Source of the DNA: Vanessa cardui
Taxonomy: Eukaryota > Arthropoda > Insecta > Lepidoptera > Nymphalidae
Length of the DNA stretch: 64,000 nt
NCBI RefSeq assembly: GCF_905220365.1
Contig: NC_061153.1
Span: 10,312,001-10,376,000 of the forward strand
Reading direction: 5' to 3'
Under the pieces are notes generated by a model. It was given only the letters and a program-made list of their open reading frames with translations, made no database searches and had not been told where the DNA came from. Shown here piece after piece: positions 52,802-62,730 of this stretch. Position 1 is the first letter of the stretch, and each line of letters starts with the position of its first letter. Position numbers and translations under genes: made by a program.

Positions 52802-54406
52802 TTAATTTAAATTACTTGGAACATGTTCCAAAATATAAGGTTTTAAGTTATTATTATTATTATAATTATACTGCTCAATAGAAGCAGTTGTCTGGTCAAC
52901 CAAACAATTGGTTGATTTTGTAATAATAAAATATGATAGCAAACTAGCTATCTGTCTCTTATAAAAATTAGATAGGTTAAACCTATCACATGTCAATAAA
53001 CAAGAATTATTATTAATTATGTTATTAATGTCAATTAATTTTATTTTATTACAAATATCTTTTTTTGGTACATAATAAGTATTTGACATGATATGTAACA
53101 TATTATTTAATTTAAATCTAATAGAATTTTCCTGTGGCACATCTTTAATATAAGGAAATGTGAACATTAATATTCTATCCACATTTAAATTTGATAATTT
53201 AGAATAATAATTTTCAAGAATTTTTTTGCTCACATTTCCCCTTCTCCCAACTAATATAATTAGTGTAGTATTGGGACAATGAGTACTATTCAAAATACTG
53301 TTCATAATATGGGAATAACTTGCACCCGGCATACAATAATTTGATACTGATTGTCCCTTACACATGTCATTGAGCAAAACCCCCATGTTTCTTCCCAATT
53401 CATCACCATAGATTTTAGTACATTTCTTGGTAGGAACATGATGTGTTTTGTTGGATATGGCGCTGTCATGAGCTGATGACTGAGACGAGGACACTACATC
53501 ATTGAGCAGCCCTGAACCATCCCCCGAGACAGAACGGCCCTGACAATCACAAGTATAGTTTTTTATAAGAGAGTCAAAGCGTTCAGAATTGTATTTACTC
53601 AAGTCTAGTAGATTGTTCACGGCAGCAATATGACTAGATATTTCTTTTTGAGACATTTCATATTTTTTTGACATTCTATCTAAGGAATTATGTAAATATG
53701 TTATCTCAGCCTGAAGAGCATTCACGTCAGCCTCATAACCTTGTCTCATCACTTTAACATTCTTGGAATATTCAATAATTTTTTGTCTGAGTGTGTTTCT
53801 TTCTTTATAAATTTTTTCATAATTTAAGCAATTATTTCTTGATTTTATTAATTTCTGAGTTTTCTTAATATATTTATTAATTTTAACATATTTCTTTAAT
53901 TTATTTTTACCTAATATTAGACTGGAGGAGCCCGAGTCATCACCAGTCAAATCAATTGTTGTGATGTCATTGGTATTGGTGATTGGGGCTACTAAGGAGG
54001 CTGCATTTCCCACCAGTTCATCAAATAGACACTGGGTTTGAGAGGCCTTTAGGTTGAAGCTATTATCTTCCAATTCAGATATATATAGTTGGGCCTTATG
54101 TAATTTAATTTTTAACTCATTAGTGAGCATGAGGGCTTGCTCATACTCAACTCTGCAATTATCAAACCCACTGACTATTTGTTGCAGATTATTTCTTTGT
54201 TCCTCCATATCTAAGTATTTCAAATGTAACTGAGAAAGCTCAGTTTTTAGCTTATTATTTCTATTAAGAATTTGCAAGAATTCTTGTTCGTTATCATCCC
54301 TTTCTTTTAATAGTAAATCACACTGTGTCCTGGATGCCTTTAGTTCCTGGAGCGTCAGCTGGAGTTGTTCCTCCGCCTGACGTGCCTTGATACTACGGGT
54401 CATCAT
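52802..54406 (-). CDS. LINE C ORF1: coiled-coil protein with a degenerate SGNH-hydrolase-like domain (534 aa, intact)
   Basis: Start ATG 54406. Residues about 10-120 and 185-265 are strong coiled coils. An acidic/Ser-rich linker follows. Residues about 328-490 look like an SGNH (GDSL-type) esterase fold: KIYGDELGRNMGVLLNDM at 331-348, where the nucleophile motif GDSxGR is expected, 'YCMPGASYSHIM', TLIILVGRRGN (381-391) at the GxND block, and CDRFNLSNFYKRQIASLL (473-490) at the C-terminal His block. The Ser nucleophile is replaced (GDE) and the His is not obvious, so catalysis is probably lost. Esterase-type ORF1 proteins are known in CR1-group LINEs. The fold call here is inference. Confidence 0.8.
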   Translation of the reverse strand: MMTRSIKARQAEEQLQLTLQELKASRTQCDLLLKERDDNEQEFLQILNRNNKLKTELSQLHLKYLDMEEQRNNLQQIVSGFDNCRVEYEQALMLTNELKIKLHKAQLYISELEDNSFNLKASQTQCLFDELVGNAASLVAPITNTNDITTIDLTGDDSGSSSLILGKNKLKKYVKINKYIKKTQKLIKSRNNCLNYEKIYKERNTLRQKIIEYSKNVKVMRQGYEADVNALQAEITYLHNSLDRMSKKYEMSQKEISSHIAAVNNLLDLSKYNSERFDSLIKNYTCDCQGRSVSGDGSGLLNDVVSSSQSSAHDSAISNKTHHVPTKKCTKIYGDELGRNMGVLLNDMCKGQSVSNYCMPGASYSHIMNSILNSTHCPNTTLIILVGRRGNVSKKILENYYSKLSNLNVDRILMFTFPYIKDVPQENSIRFKLNNMLHIMSNTYYVPKKDICNKIKLIDINNIINNNSCLLTCDRFNLSNFYKRQIASLLSYFIITKSTNCLVDQTTASIEQYNYNNNNNLKPYILEHVPSNLN

Positions 54407-54989
54407 GTTTGATTAAAAAATAGAAGTTATATGATCAATAATATAAAAGTAAGCAGTGTGATCAATCGGTTAATAATATTTAGTATGTAAAAATGTTAAA
54501 AAGGGTTTCTAAAGTGAGTTAAAGGGATAACAAGTAGTCGAACAAGAAAACTTTTTCAAAATTGAGTTCGTTACCTGCGTAATGTCAGCTGACGAACACA
54601 ACACAAAAGAAACACTATGCACAATTAACGCACGACACTCAGTTTATTGTTATATTTTATATATAACTGATTAATACATTAATGAAAATGTAACATTAGA
54701 ACTAATTACAATTAATTTAAAAAATAAAATAATTTTAAATTATTGAGAGAAGTTTTTTTATGACATTTAGTAAGTGTTGCCACAAGAAAATCCTTCATTT
54801 TTTTTTTCTTGTTATTGCTCTCTTTTTTATTTCTTTTTCTTTTTAGATTTTAAGCTTTTTCTTTTTAGATTTTAAGAGGTAAGATAAGTAAATTTTGCCT
54901 CACAGTTTTATGCGATGATTAGTTCTCGTTGATGTTGACCACTCGGACTGACTGACCAGCTCGTGATATGGATGGCAACTCCCGCTGTC
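54407..54989. other. LINE C leader and AT-rich flank
   Basis: The part nearest ORF1 should be the LINE C 5' UTR. A stretch CGCACGACACTCAGTTTATTG near 54630 marks a change in character. No gene is seen. T-rich tracts lie at 54795-54850. Confidence 0.5.
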
Positions 54990-55525
54990 ACGGCCATTCT
55001 GCGGGACGGTGCGTGCTCTGCGCCAGTCGCGTTTCTGGTTGTGGTGCTCGGCGAAGCTGATCACGAGCGCCCTCTGCCGACCACCTTCTCCGCTGTCGCA
55101 ATTTTTATGAAACCTGTAAATCTCGAAAGGCACACTTAATTAGTCATATCAAGTAATAGTGGTTACGTGGACTCTTAATCTTTATGTTGATAATAATTAA
55201 TTTTAGTTTTCTGAGAATAGAAACGATGACTGTTATATTTCGAACAAGAGTTATTCGTAGCGTTAGTTGTGTTATTAGTGTCATTCTGCGGGATGGTGCG
55301 TGCTCTGCACCAGTCGCATTTCTTGGTCGCCCGGCTGCGGTGCACGACGAAGCTGATCACGAGCGCCCTCTGCCGACCACCTTCGCGATGCGATGCGATG
55401 TTATTCTTATGAAACCTGTAAATCTCGAAAGACACAATTAATTAATCACATCAAGTAATGGTGGTTACATGGGCCCTTTAATCTTTATGCTGAAAATAAA
55501 TAATTTTAGTTTCTGAGAATAGTAG
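54990..55525 (+). repeat. Tandem duplication of about 289 bp
   Basis: CATTCTGCGGGACGGTGCGTG near 54994 recurs (GGATGG variant) near 55282, and GAAGCTGATCACGAGCGCCC, TGAAACCTGTAAATCTCGAA and TTAGTTTTCTGAGAATAG recur at the same spacing. The two units differ by substitutions and an insertion (CGATGCGATGCGATG). A related scrap is at 42921-42950. Open frames here (54900-55133 and 55175-55441) are products of the repeat. Confidence 0.8.
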
Positions 55526-56011
55526 CGGTCATAGTCATCGAACAGTGACGGTTAATAGTTAGCTCCAGAATAATCGTAAAATAAAAATATTAAAAAGTTT
55601 TTATGTGCACAAAAAATCTACGAACAAGATATGTATAATATGATACTACTGTGATAATGTTATCTCAACAAATAGTTTCGTGAAACAAAAACTGTGCTTA
55701 AAACTATATTGGCTGTGAATTAGTGTAAAGACAAAGTGATTAAGTTGGCGTTAACTCTCCAAATAGGTGAATAGTGCGTTTAAACAGACCATTTAAAAAG
55801 GAGAAGAAGAAAATAAGTTGTTTATAAAGAAATAAGTAAATAAAAAACATTAATTTGTACCGAAAATAATTATTAACTTTTGTGTATTGAATTGTATGCA
55901 GTGAAACATAAAACAAGTATAATAAGTTTATCCACAAAAAACTCCACATTACTTCTTAAATAAATAATAAACTAACGCACTGATACTGAAGCGCTATTTT
56001 AGCAAATCCCC

Positions 56012-56085
56012 TATGCGTTCAGTTGGTCTAGTGGAGACAACGGGTGAATAGATTCGCAAGCAACCAGAGTTCGAACTCACGAAAA
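56012..56085 (+). promoter_or_regulatory. tRNA-like segment with pol III A and B boxes in the LINE D leader
   Basis: TGGTCTAGTGG (56024-56034) fits an A box and AGTTCGAACTC (56068-56078) fits a B box, spaced as in a tRNA gene. The B box is part of the palindrome GAGTTCGAACTC. The arms are too diverged for a functional tRNA cloverleaf by eye. It could be a SINE head or old tRNA-derived insertion. Confidence 0.5.
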
Positions 56086-56189
56086 GTTTGAATTTATATT
56101 TCTTTTAAAACATTATTTACAATACTAGAATCATATAAGTTCGAAAATATAGTTATAAATAAAATTACACTTTAAAATATTTAAGCAAA

Positions 56190-57237
56190 ATGGAATTTCA
56201 TAACAATGTAACGACACGACGACCGAGGCAACAAGAAAACATCGAAATTAATAATATTCCAATGGATGACAGCTTTCAAACCCAGAACATACTTAATGAA
56301 TCCAGTCAAAGTTTACCATATTTAACTGATGATGAAGAAAATATCGGTACATTATCGTGTTTAAAACAACAAATAAATCATTTGAAGTTAGAATTACAAG
56401 CAGCATATGATAAAATAAATAAGTTAACATTGGACAACGAAACTTTAAAACAAAACATAAGAAAAAATTCGGAAAAAAAAAATTAATCACAAAAAATCTT
56501 TACCAAATAATTTAAAATTAAATTCTGTATTAACACATCAAAATAAATCTGCACACAGTTCAGCATGCAATAGTAATATTGAACAAAAGTCAACAGATAT
56601 GTCTAAATTGCAAAATAAAAACTTGAAACATGAAAAATCAAAGAGAATGTACGTTTTTACTACGAATAAGTATCATAATTCGCTGTCCCTCGCAGAAGAA
56701 AAATTCGGATCAGAGTACCAAATATGTCGTTATCTTTATACAAATGTTGGAGTAAATACCTTGTTTCAAAGTTTAGATATCAATTTGAAATCATTCACCA
56801 AGGAAGATTTTTGCGTTATTATTGTTGGAGAAGAAGATTTCAACCAAACAAATGACTATTATAAGCTTGTTGTGCATATCAGAAACATCACTTTACAACT
56901 CAAACATACTAATATTATCATCTGTGTACCAAATTACAAATATAGCAAGTATTCATCACTTTATAATTACAGGGTAGAAATGTTTAATAATTTGCTGTAT
57001 TTGGATCAACAAACTCATAAATGCGCTTACGTACTTGGCTCTAACCGTAACTTAAAATGTAATTATGTAATGTTTTCGGAAAAAACAGGAAGAATCAGTC
57101 ACAATGGCATGCGACAAGTTTTTCAAGATTTACAAAGTTTAATCAACAGTATTCAACTGGAAATTTTGCCAACTGAAAAAAATAATACACATACATTATC
57201 CAAAACAGGTCATGAAGACAACTCCTTTCGTTGCTAA
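56190..57237 (+). pseudogene. LINE D ORF1: coiled coil and SGNH-like domain
   Basis: ATG 56190 opens a 98-codon frame with a coiled coil ('LKQQINHLKLELQAAYDKIN'). It ends in an A-run frameshift at about 56480. The downstream frame 56599-57237 has an SGNH-like layout: 'RMYVFTTNKYHNSLSLAEEK' (where the GDSHGR strand is expected), 'DFCVIIVGEEDFNQTNDYYK' (GxND block) and HTNIIICVPNYKYSKYSSLY. 'NYRVEMFNNLLYL' and 'GRISHNGMRQVFQDL', with a candidate His, follow. The nucleophile Ser is not present. It overlaps the ORF2 start by about 26 bp in another frame. Confidence 0.75.
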
Positions 57238-58640
57238 CACTTATATGAGAATAATGCATCAAAATATAGCGGGTCTTATAAATAAATCTGATTTACTAAC
57301 CGTATGGTTGGAAGAACTACTACAAGAAAAAAAACAAATTGATATTCTATGTATTACTGAACACTTTATAGCTACTGGGAATGAAAATCTTTTGAATCTG
57401 TCACATTTTAAAATAGCGAGCATTTACACGCGTGAAAATAAAAGAGGCGGGGCATGTATATTAACTAGAGAAGGTGTTTTTGAGTATAAAGAACTACCCT
57501 ATGTAAAAAACTTATCTTATAAATGTGTTGTTGAATGTTGTGGTATTGAATTGATTGATTTTAATATAATATTAATTTGCATATATAGAATTCCTAACTC
57601 TGATATAAATTGTTTTTTCAATGTTCTTAACTGTATATTTAAAACAAATTGTTTTAATTCTAAAAAAAAATGTATGATTATCTTTCATTCTATGATATAT
57701 ATAATAGTAATAATGTTGACATATCGTACAATATGTTTAAAGATATTTTTTGTTTATTTTATGAACTATGTTTTCCGTTAAAAAAAAATGTCATGAAATC
57801 AAATAAATCACCAAAATGGATAACACGCGGTATAAGAGTATGCAGTAGAAAAAAAAGAGAGCTTTTATGGATATACAGGAAATCAAGAACGATAGTAAAT
57901 AGAGAAAATTTAAAAATGTATAAAGAAAGATACAATAAAATTATAAATTTGACTAAACGTGCTCAAAATAATTTTAAAATAAAAAACGCGGTAAATAAAT
58001 CAAAAGCTTCTTGGGAGGTAATTAGAAATACAAATAATTGCTTACCCAGAATTACTGCTAGTAAAATCAATGATAATGGTGTAACAATAACTAACCCCAC
58101 GGAGATAGCTAACAAATTTAATATTTTTTTTATAGATGAAATAACAAATTATAATAAAATATCTTATTCATATAACGTTACTTTGTATAAAAATTATAAT
58201 ATAGTTGAATCATTGTTTTTTAAACCCACTGATTATATTGAACTTAAAAATATTATTCTAAATTTAAATAACACACAAAGTGTTGGGTATGATGGTATAA
58301 ATACAAAAATACTTAAACAAAATGTAGACATTTTAGCACCATTATTAACCCATATAGTAAATCTTTCGTTGTGTTCTGGTAAATTTCGTGATGCTCTTAA
58401 ACTTTCCAAAATAATACCAATTCAAAAAAGGATGTCGTTATAACATATCAAACTATCGACCAGTTGCACTTATTCCGGTAATTGCAAAGGTTTTTGAAAA
58501 GGTAATATTTAATAGGCTAATTAATTTCTTAGATCATCATAAAATAATAGCACGCCAACAAAAAGGATTTCGAAAAAACAGTAACACCAATATGGCGATT
58601 TATGATTTACTAAAGGAAGTAACTTATATTTTAATAAAAT
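57212..58640 (+). pseudogene. LINE D ORF2: partial endonuclease, linker and RT start
   Basis: 57212-57660 has MHQNIAGLINKSDLL (Asn), CITEHFIATG (Glu) and 'CIYRIPNSDINCFF'. A deletion at about 57665-57680 then removes the rest of the endonuclease, including the GDFN and SDH motifs. 57670-58443 is the linker (PKWITRGIRVCSRKKRELLW, 'KASWEVIRNTNN') and the RT palm start (GYDGINTKILKQNVDILAPL). A frameshift at about 58435 gives ISNYRPVALIPVIAKVFEKV and QKGFRKNSNTNMAI, and then sequence is lost before motif A. Confidence 0.85.
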
Positions 58641-58808
58641 AATCTTTAAGTTCACATTTATATGCAGTACACTCTTCTTCAATTAACTCATACATATTCA
58701 TACTAAAATAATCACAATTAAACTTAGATTCCTGGGAGGCTATGTCAATTATTTGCTTATGAGTGACCTTAACCTCACTCCAAATATCATTTAATATAAT
58801 GTTGTCTT
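58628..58808 (-). pseudogene. Unrecognised open frame fragment, (-) strand
   Basis: About 60 codons on the (-) strand read 'DIWSEVKVTHKQIIDIASQE' and 'DYFSMNMYELIEEECTAYKC'. The composition is protein-like, with acidic helices. There is no start. It abuts the broken end of LINE D. It could be a linker from another LINE. I cannot assign a function. Confidence 0.3.
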
Positions 58809-59016
58809 AAATTTCGCGATTATTACACATTTAAATAAAACTAGTTATTACGGATTTTAATCGCGTATATTAATTATTTTGGACATCCCGACGTTTCGAG
58901 CACTTTACAGCGTTCGTGGTTCACGGGTAGACCGTCTATCCGTAAAAATAATTAATATACGCGATTCAAATCCGTTATAGCTAGTTTTATTTCAATGTGT
59001 AATCGCGAAAATTTAT
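58809..59016. repeat. Palindromic repeat with ~70-bp arms
   Basis: The left arm (about 58809-58880) with TTTCGCGATTATTACACATT, AAATAAAACTAGTTATTACG and ATCGCGTATATTAATTATTT pairs with the right arm (about 58947-59016), allowing a handful of mismatches and small gaps. The spacer holds GGACATCCCGACGTTTCGAG and CACTTTACAGCGTTCGTGG. A single arm with the same spacer is at 23581-23676. Confidence 0.85.
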
Positions 59017-59367
59017 GACAACAAAACCGTCATGTTGTTTTCACATTGTCGGGACGCCCCAGAATGCTCACATCTTGATCACTTCAAAAGACAGTGTAGT
59101 ATTAAATTATAAATAGAATCAGACGATAAACAAAGCTCGGTGTATTCTTTTCATTTCGGTACATTGTGAGACTTTAAAGTATTTCCTTAAAATTTCCAAC
59201 TAAATGCTCATTTTTTTTCCGCGTGACAAACCGTTCAATGGCTCTGTAGCAAGCACTTTACTTGATAATTGAAGAAATACTTTACTCACGGAGCGTGTAG
59301 ATTGTTATTTTAATATTTACAAGATAAATCGGGAAGACAGTCTCTCGATTCTATTATTAAATATAAT
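59017..59367. other. Gap without recognisable gene
   Basis: Mixed sequence. No frame, repeat or RNA that I can name. Confidence 0.4.
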
Positions 59368-59869
59368 ACTAGTTTTCGCCCGCAGCTACGTCGGTGAGGG
59401 GAGGCAGGTGTTTATTACTATGTTCTTCTGAAATCGTGTAAACAAATTTACATGGAGTAACGAAATAAACTAAATTTGATATTTATCGTTACATATAATA
59501 AATTTGGAGTGTCTGTTTGTAATATTGAAATAGCCCTTTTTTACTAATTGCATTTGTATGTACACGGTACATATAACTAAGTAATATTTTATACAATTTT
59601 TGTCTGTCTGTTTGTTCCGGCTAATCTCTGGAACGTCTGGACCGATTTTGACGGGACTTTCACTGGCAGATAACTGATATAATAAGGAGTAACTTAATGT
59701 TATTAATTCTTATGTTAATAAAAATATTTAAATAAAACTACTTCAGAATGGTGGAATTTGAAATTTAAAATTTTATTTAAAAAAATACACATGTTTTTCT
59801 GCTATAAATGACTACAATAATATTTTTTTGTTGAATTCAAATGCGTACAAGGTCGCGGGCACAGCTAGT
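59368..59869. mobile_element. Small element with imperfect inverted ends (ACTAG...GCCCGC)
   Basis: The left end ACTAGTTTTCGCCCGC (59368-59383) and right end GCGGGCACAGCTAGT (59855-59869) are imperfect reverse complements. The inside carries CCGGCTAATCTCTGGAACG, CCGATTTTGACGGGACTTTC and AATAAGGAGTAACTTA, phrases I recognise as a frequent lepidopteran dispersed repeat. The outer CTAG sequences resemble Helitron termini, so it may be a Helitron with a mirrored end rather than a TIR element. Confidence 0.6.
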
Positions 59870-60189
59870 ATTATATAACTTAGAACGTTATTCAATTTCT
59901 CTTTTCAAATGTTTTGATTCTCATTAGCACATTCAAGGTAGGTACTCCTATAGCATCAATAATGCTCACTATAGTAAAGTCTAACTATAGTATTATATAT
60001 ATGTGGAGGACATACGTAATTGGTAATAATGTCGATTCTATTCGAAAATCAGAGATTCATTGACTTAGTTCAAAAAGGTCATAATTTATAGTCTCGCTTT
60101 GAATATCTGAGTTCAAGCAATAATGCGTTAAACTTAAAAAGTAAGAACGCTACGTCTACAAGGGACTACAAGGGATGTTTTATAAATTA
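59870..60189. other. Gap without recognisable gene
   Basis: AT-rich with no reliable frame. A TAGTATTATATATATG stretch lies near 59990. Confidence 0.4.
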
Positions 60190-60385
60190 CTAGTGACCGT
60201 CTCCGGCTACGCACGGGTGCAATGCTGATACTAAATATACTACAGCATTGGTTTATTTACAACATCATATTACAAACTTCTAAAATTATCACTGTTTCTC
60301 TATTATATTGTGCATGTATTATATACATAAAACGTCCTCTTGTAAAATCACTTTAAGCGACTTTGTTTTATACTAAGTAATGATT
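60190..60385 (-). mobile_element. Helitron 3' end fragment, (-) strand
   Basis: On the (-) strand it ends CACCCGTGCG...GGAGACGGTCA-CTAG, with the terminal CTAG at 60193-60190. The adjoining 190 bp match the Helitron parts at 16550-16742 and 62122-62350, with diverged bases. The terminal hairpin is degraded. Confidence 0.65.
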
Positions 60386-60734
60386 TTAATAAAGTGATTT
60401 TACTTAAGAGCGCAGTCTGTAAGCGTGGGAATTTATTTTCGAACACACACATAGGTATTTTACAATAATACATCGGGTATTCGGGTCCTCTTATGAACTT
60501 CAGGGAGGGAAACCAACAATCTCAAAGCGGGACCGGGTTTCTGGTGCATAAGGACCTCATTAATAACTTCAATACAAATGGGATATTTACCATATTTTTT
60601 ATGTTTCTTAGATGCAGCTCGATATTTGGACATTATCTACGAATGTCTTGTGCATGAGTCTCATGATAAAAATAGCCATGTTAATTTTAAATCTCATTAA
60701 TAACGTTGTCGAAATCTCCAGTGAGTTGACAGGG
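60386..60734. other. Gap without recognisable gene
   Basis: Mixed sequence. The first codons of an open frame from 60612 look random, and the RTE match begins later. Confidence 0.4.
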
Positions 60735-61205
60735 GTTGCGTACTTCTTCAAAGTTGTACAGGTTACGCACCCAACAAGACACCTTCAGATGATGAAGAGG
60801 AAAATATGTACCAAGGCATATCAGGCAAAGCCCCGATGCAATGACCAAAAATTAGGTAGATTTCATCATAAAGGACAAGCGACGGATACTAGGAGATGTC
60901 TCTTTGGTTTCTTTTGGTTTAAACCCGGTAAGTTTAATACCGGAAGTGATCACCAACTCGTACGAGGCACTCTGGATATTCGTTTCAAGCTCGAACGTGC
61001 CTATTTGATGAAGTCTACGTTTAGACCTAACATGCTTCAAGCCGGAGATAGCAACCGATTCGCTGCCTTGGAAGCCACAAACGACGTTGACCAGAAACTT
61101 GCACAAGTGGTAGGAATTCTGCGAGATGAAGGCAAGAAATTCCTTCAGCACAGACTCTGCAGCTCATGCAGGAGCGACGAGGTAACCATCTACTTCATCA
61201 GATAG
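60735..61205 (+). pseudogene. RTE-type endonuclease fragment
   Basis: In changing frames: VVQV...APT-like strand, then (another frame) TPSDDEEENMYQGISGK, and in 60930-61205 NTGSDHQLVRGTLDIRFKLE plus 'RAYLMKSTFRPNM'. SDH is the last catalytic motif of RTE endonucleases, and the following 'LVRG.L.I..KLER..LMKST' is characteristic of that clade. The GDFN motif is not found. No RT follows. Confidence 0.7.
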
Positions 61206-61611
61206 GGCTCAGACAAACTACAAAATCACGAGACTTGTGCAACATGATCTCCACAACTCGAATATCCATTCCAGCGAACGGGCGATCGAGCTACGCAATG
61301 CATCTTACAAATTTTTCGATATTTATGACCAAAAATAAAAATTAAAACAAAAATTGTTGCTGAGTTTTTGACTTTTTTGATCGACATTTTCATAACGATG
61401 ACGACAATGATGACGATAACGACGAACGCGAAAATGATTAAGATATCTTTGTAGAGCACAAAAAAAGGTACAAAAAAGGTTCTCGTAAAAATTTTCGAAT
61501 CTCATCGGATTGCCGAGTTATTGCCGGGAACAAATTTTACCATTTTTTCAAGATGGCGGCCTTAGCGCCCCGGAATTCATGGCCTTTCATTGTCATTTAT
61601 CTGCCTTTTTT
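61206..61611. other. Gap without recognisable gene
   Basis: Non-coding. A GATGACGA(C/T)-type trinucleotide-like stretch lies at 61395-61430. No feature that I can name. Confidence 0.4.
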
Positions 61612-61648
61612 CAACCGACTTCCAAAAGGAGGAGGTTATCAATTCGTC

Positions 61649-61700
<52 letters not shown>

Positions 61701-62121
61701 GTTTGTTACCTCATAACTTTTCACTGGGTGGACCGATTTTGATAATTTTTTTTTTTTTGAAAGGTAGTGCTTCCCGTGGGGTCCCATTTTTTTATTTTTT
61801 TTTCCGATGATGGTATCCATGTGAAAACGACATAAGTCTTAAATTTGCATTATGTATATGCGCGACAAATAGGTGAATAACTGAAAATCACGTTAACCAA
61901 TTTTAATAATTCTTTTTTTATTATAAAATATATACTTCAAGGGTAATTTGGTGAAAGTTTGGTAAGGTTCTGAGCACAGGATCCATGACAAAGTAACGGA
62001 ACGGAAGGGAACGGAACAATACTCGGTCGAATCTTTTATTTATGGGTTACTTGGATATTTGAATCACCTTCCGTAACATAGTTATGTTCGTGTAATTGTC
62101 ATAATCGAATATTATAATCAA

Positions 62122-62380
62122 CTAGCGACCCGCCCCGACTTCTCACGGGTGCAATACTGATACTAAATATACTAAAGAATTTGTTTATTTACGACATCAC
62201 ATTGCAAACTTCTAAAATTGTCAGTGTTTCTTTACTATATTGTTCATTTATTATATACACAAACCTTCCCCTTGAATTACACTATCTATTAAAAAAAACC
62301 GCATCAAAATCCGTTGCGTAGATTTAAAGATATAGGGACAGAGAAAGCGACTTTGTTTTATACTATGTAGTGATGGAACT
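62122..62380 (-). mobile_element. Helitron 3' end inside the composite repeat, (-) strand
   Basis: On the (-) strand the terminus is CACCCGTGAGAAGTCGGGG, then CGGGTCGCTAG followed by T (CTAG at 62125-62122). The hairpin CACCCG/CGGG(G) is intact. It is homologous to 16490-16742 and lies at the same place in the composite. Confidence 0.75.
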
Positions 62381-62730
62381 CCTATACGGCTCGCAGTTAG
62401 GGTGCGATATGGGCCAGAATTTCTTACTATCTTTAATCAAATTTTGTGTATGTGATGTGATGTCATATGATGTCCGAAATATAGTTGGTCTTTTTCAAAT
62501 TTTTTTTGCTGAGTTCGATTACAGCTCTTTCGAGGGATCCTTGTAGTTTACGCCGCGTGACGTATTAAATCCGCATTTTCGAAAGTCTATTTTTGCTTTA
62601 TTCGCAAGTTTCCTTTGAAATTGTCCTCGAAGTAGTTTCTGACTCATATAAACGGAACGCTTAATCTATCCATATTAAAAAAAATTAGTTAGTCAACATC
62701 AGCTTCACTTAAAATCAAAAAATAAATAAA

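Larger units (their letters stand above)
49648..54600 (-). mobile_element. LINE C, two intact ORFs, (-) strand
   Basis: The 3' end is TTTGAG-type repeats (AAACTC on the + strand, 49649-49671) preceded by an AATAAAG signal. A 3' UTR follows, with the AACCCGCTGAGTTTCTTTCG block (49788-49769 on (-) order). ORF2 (937 aa) and ORF1 (534 aa) are both uninterrupted. The 5' UTR runs to about 54600. It belongs to the Jockey/CR1 assemblage. Target duplication was not found. It is the best preserved autonomous retrotransposon in the window. Confidence 0.9.
55526..58640 (+). mobile_element. LINE D, related in layout to LINE C, decayed and 3'-truncated
   Basis: Leader about 55530-56189, broken ORF1 (56190-57237), ORF2 with an internally deleted endonuclease, and RT ending before motif A (about 58640). 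There is no 3' UTR. It has the same ORF1 design (coiled coil plus SGNH-like C-terminus) and similar ORF2 start 'MHQNI.G' as LINE C. Confidence 0.8.

Noticed and set aside
55175..55441. Overlapping ~85-codon frames on both strands
   Set aside because: They fall in the 289-bp tandem duplication and are not conserved between its units.
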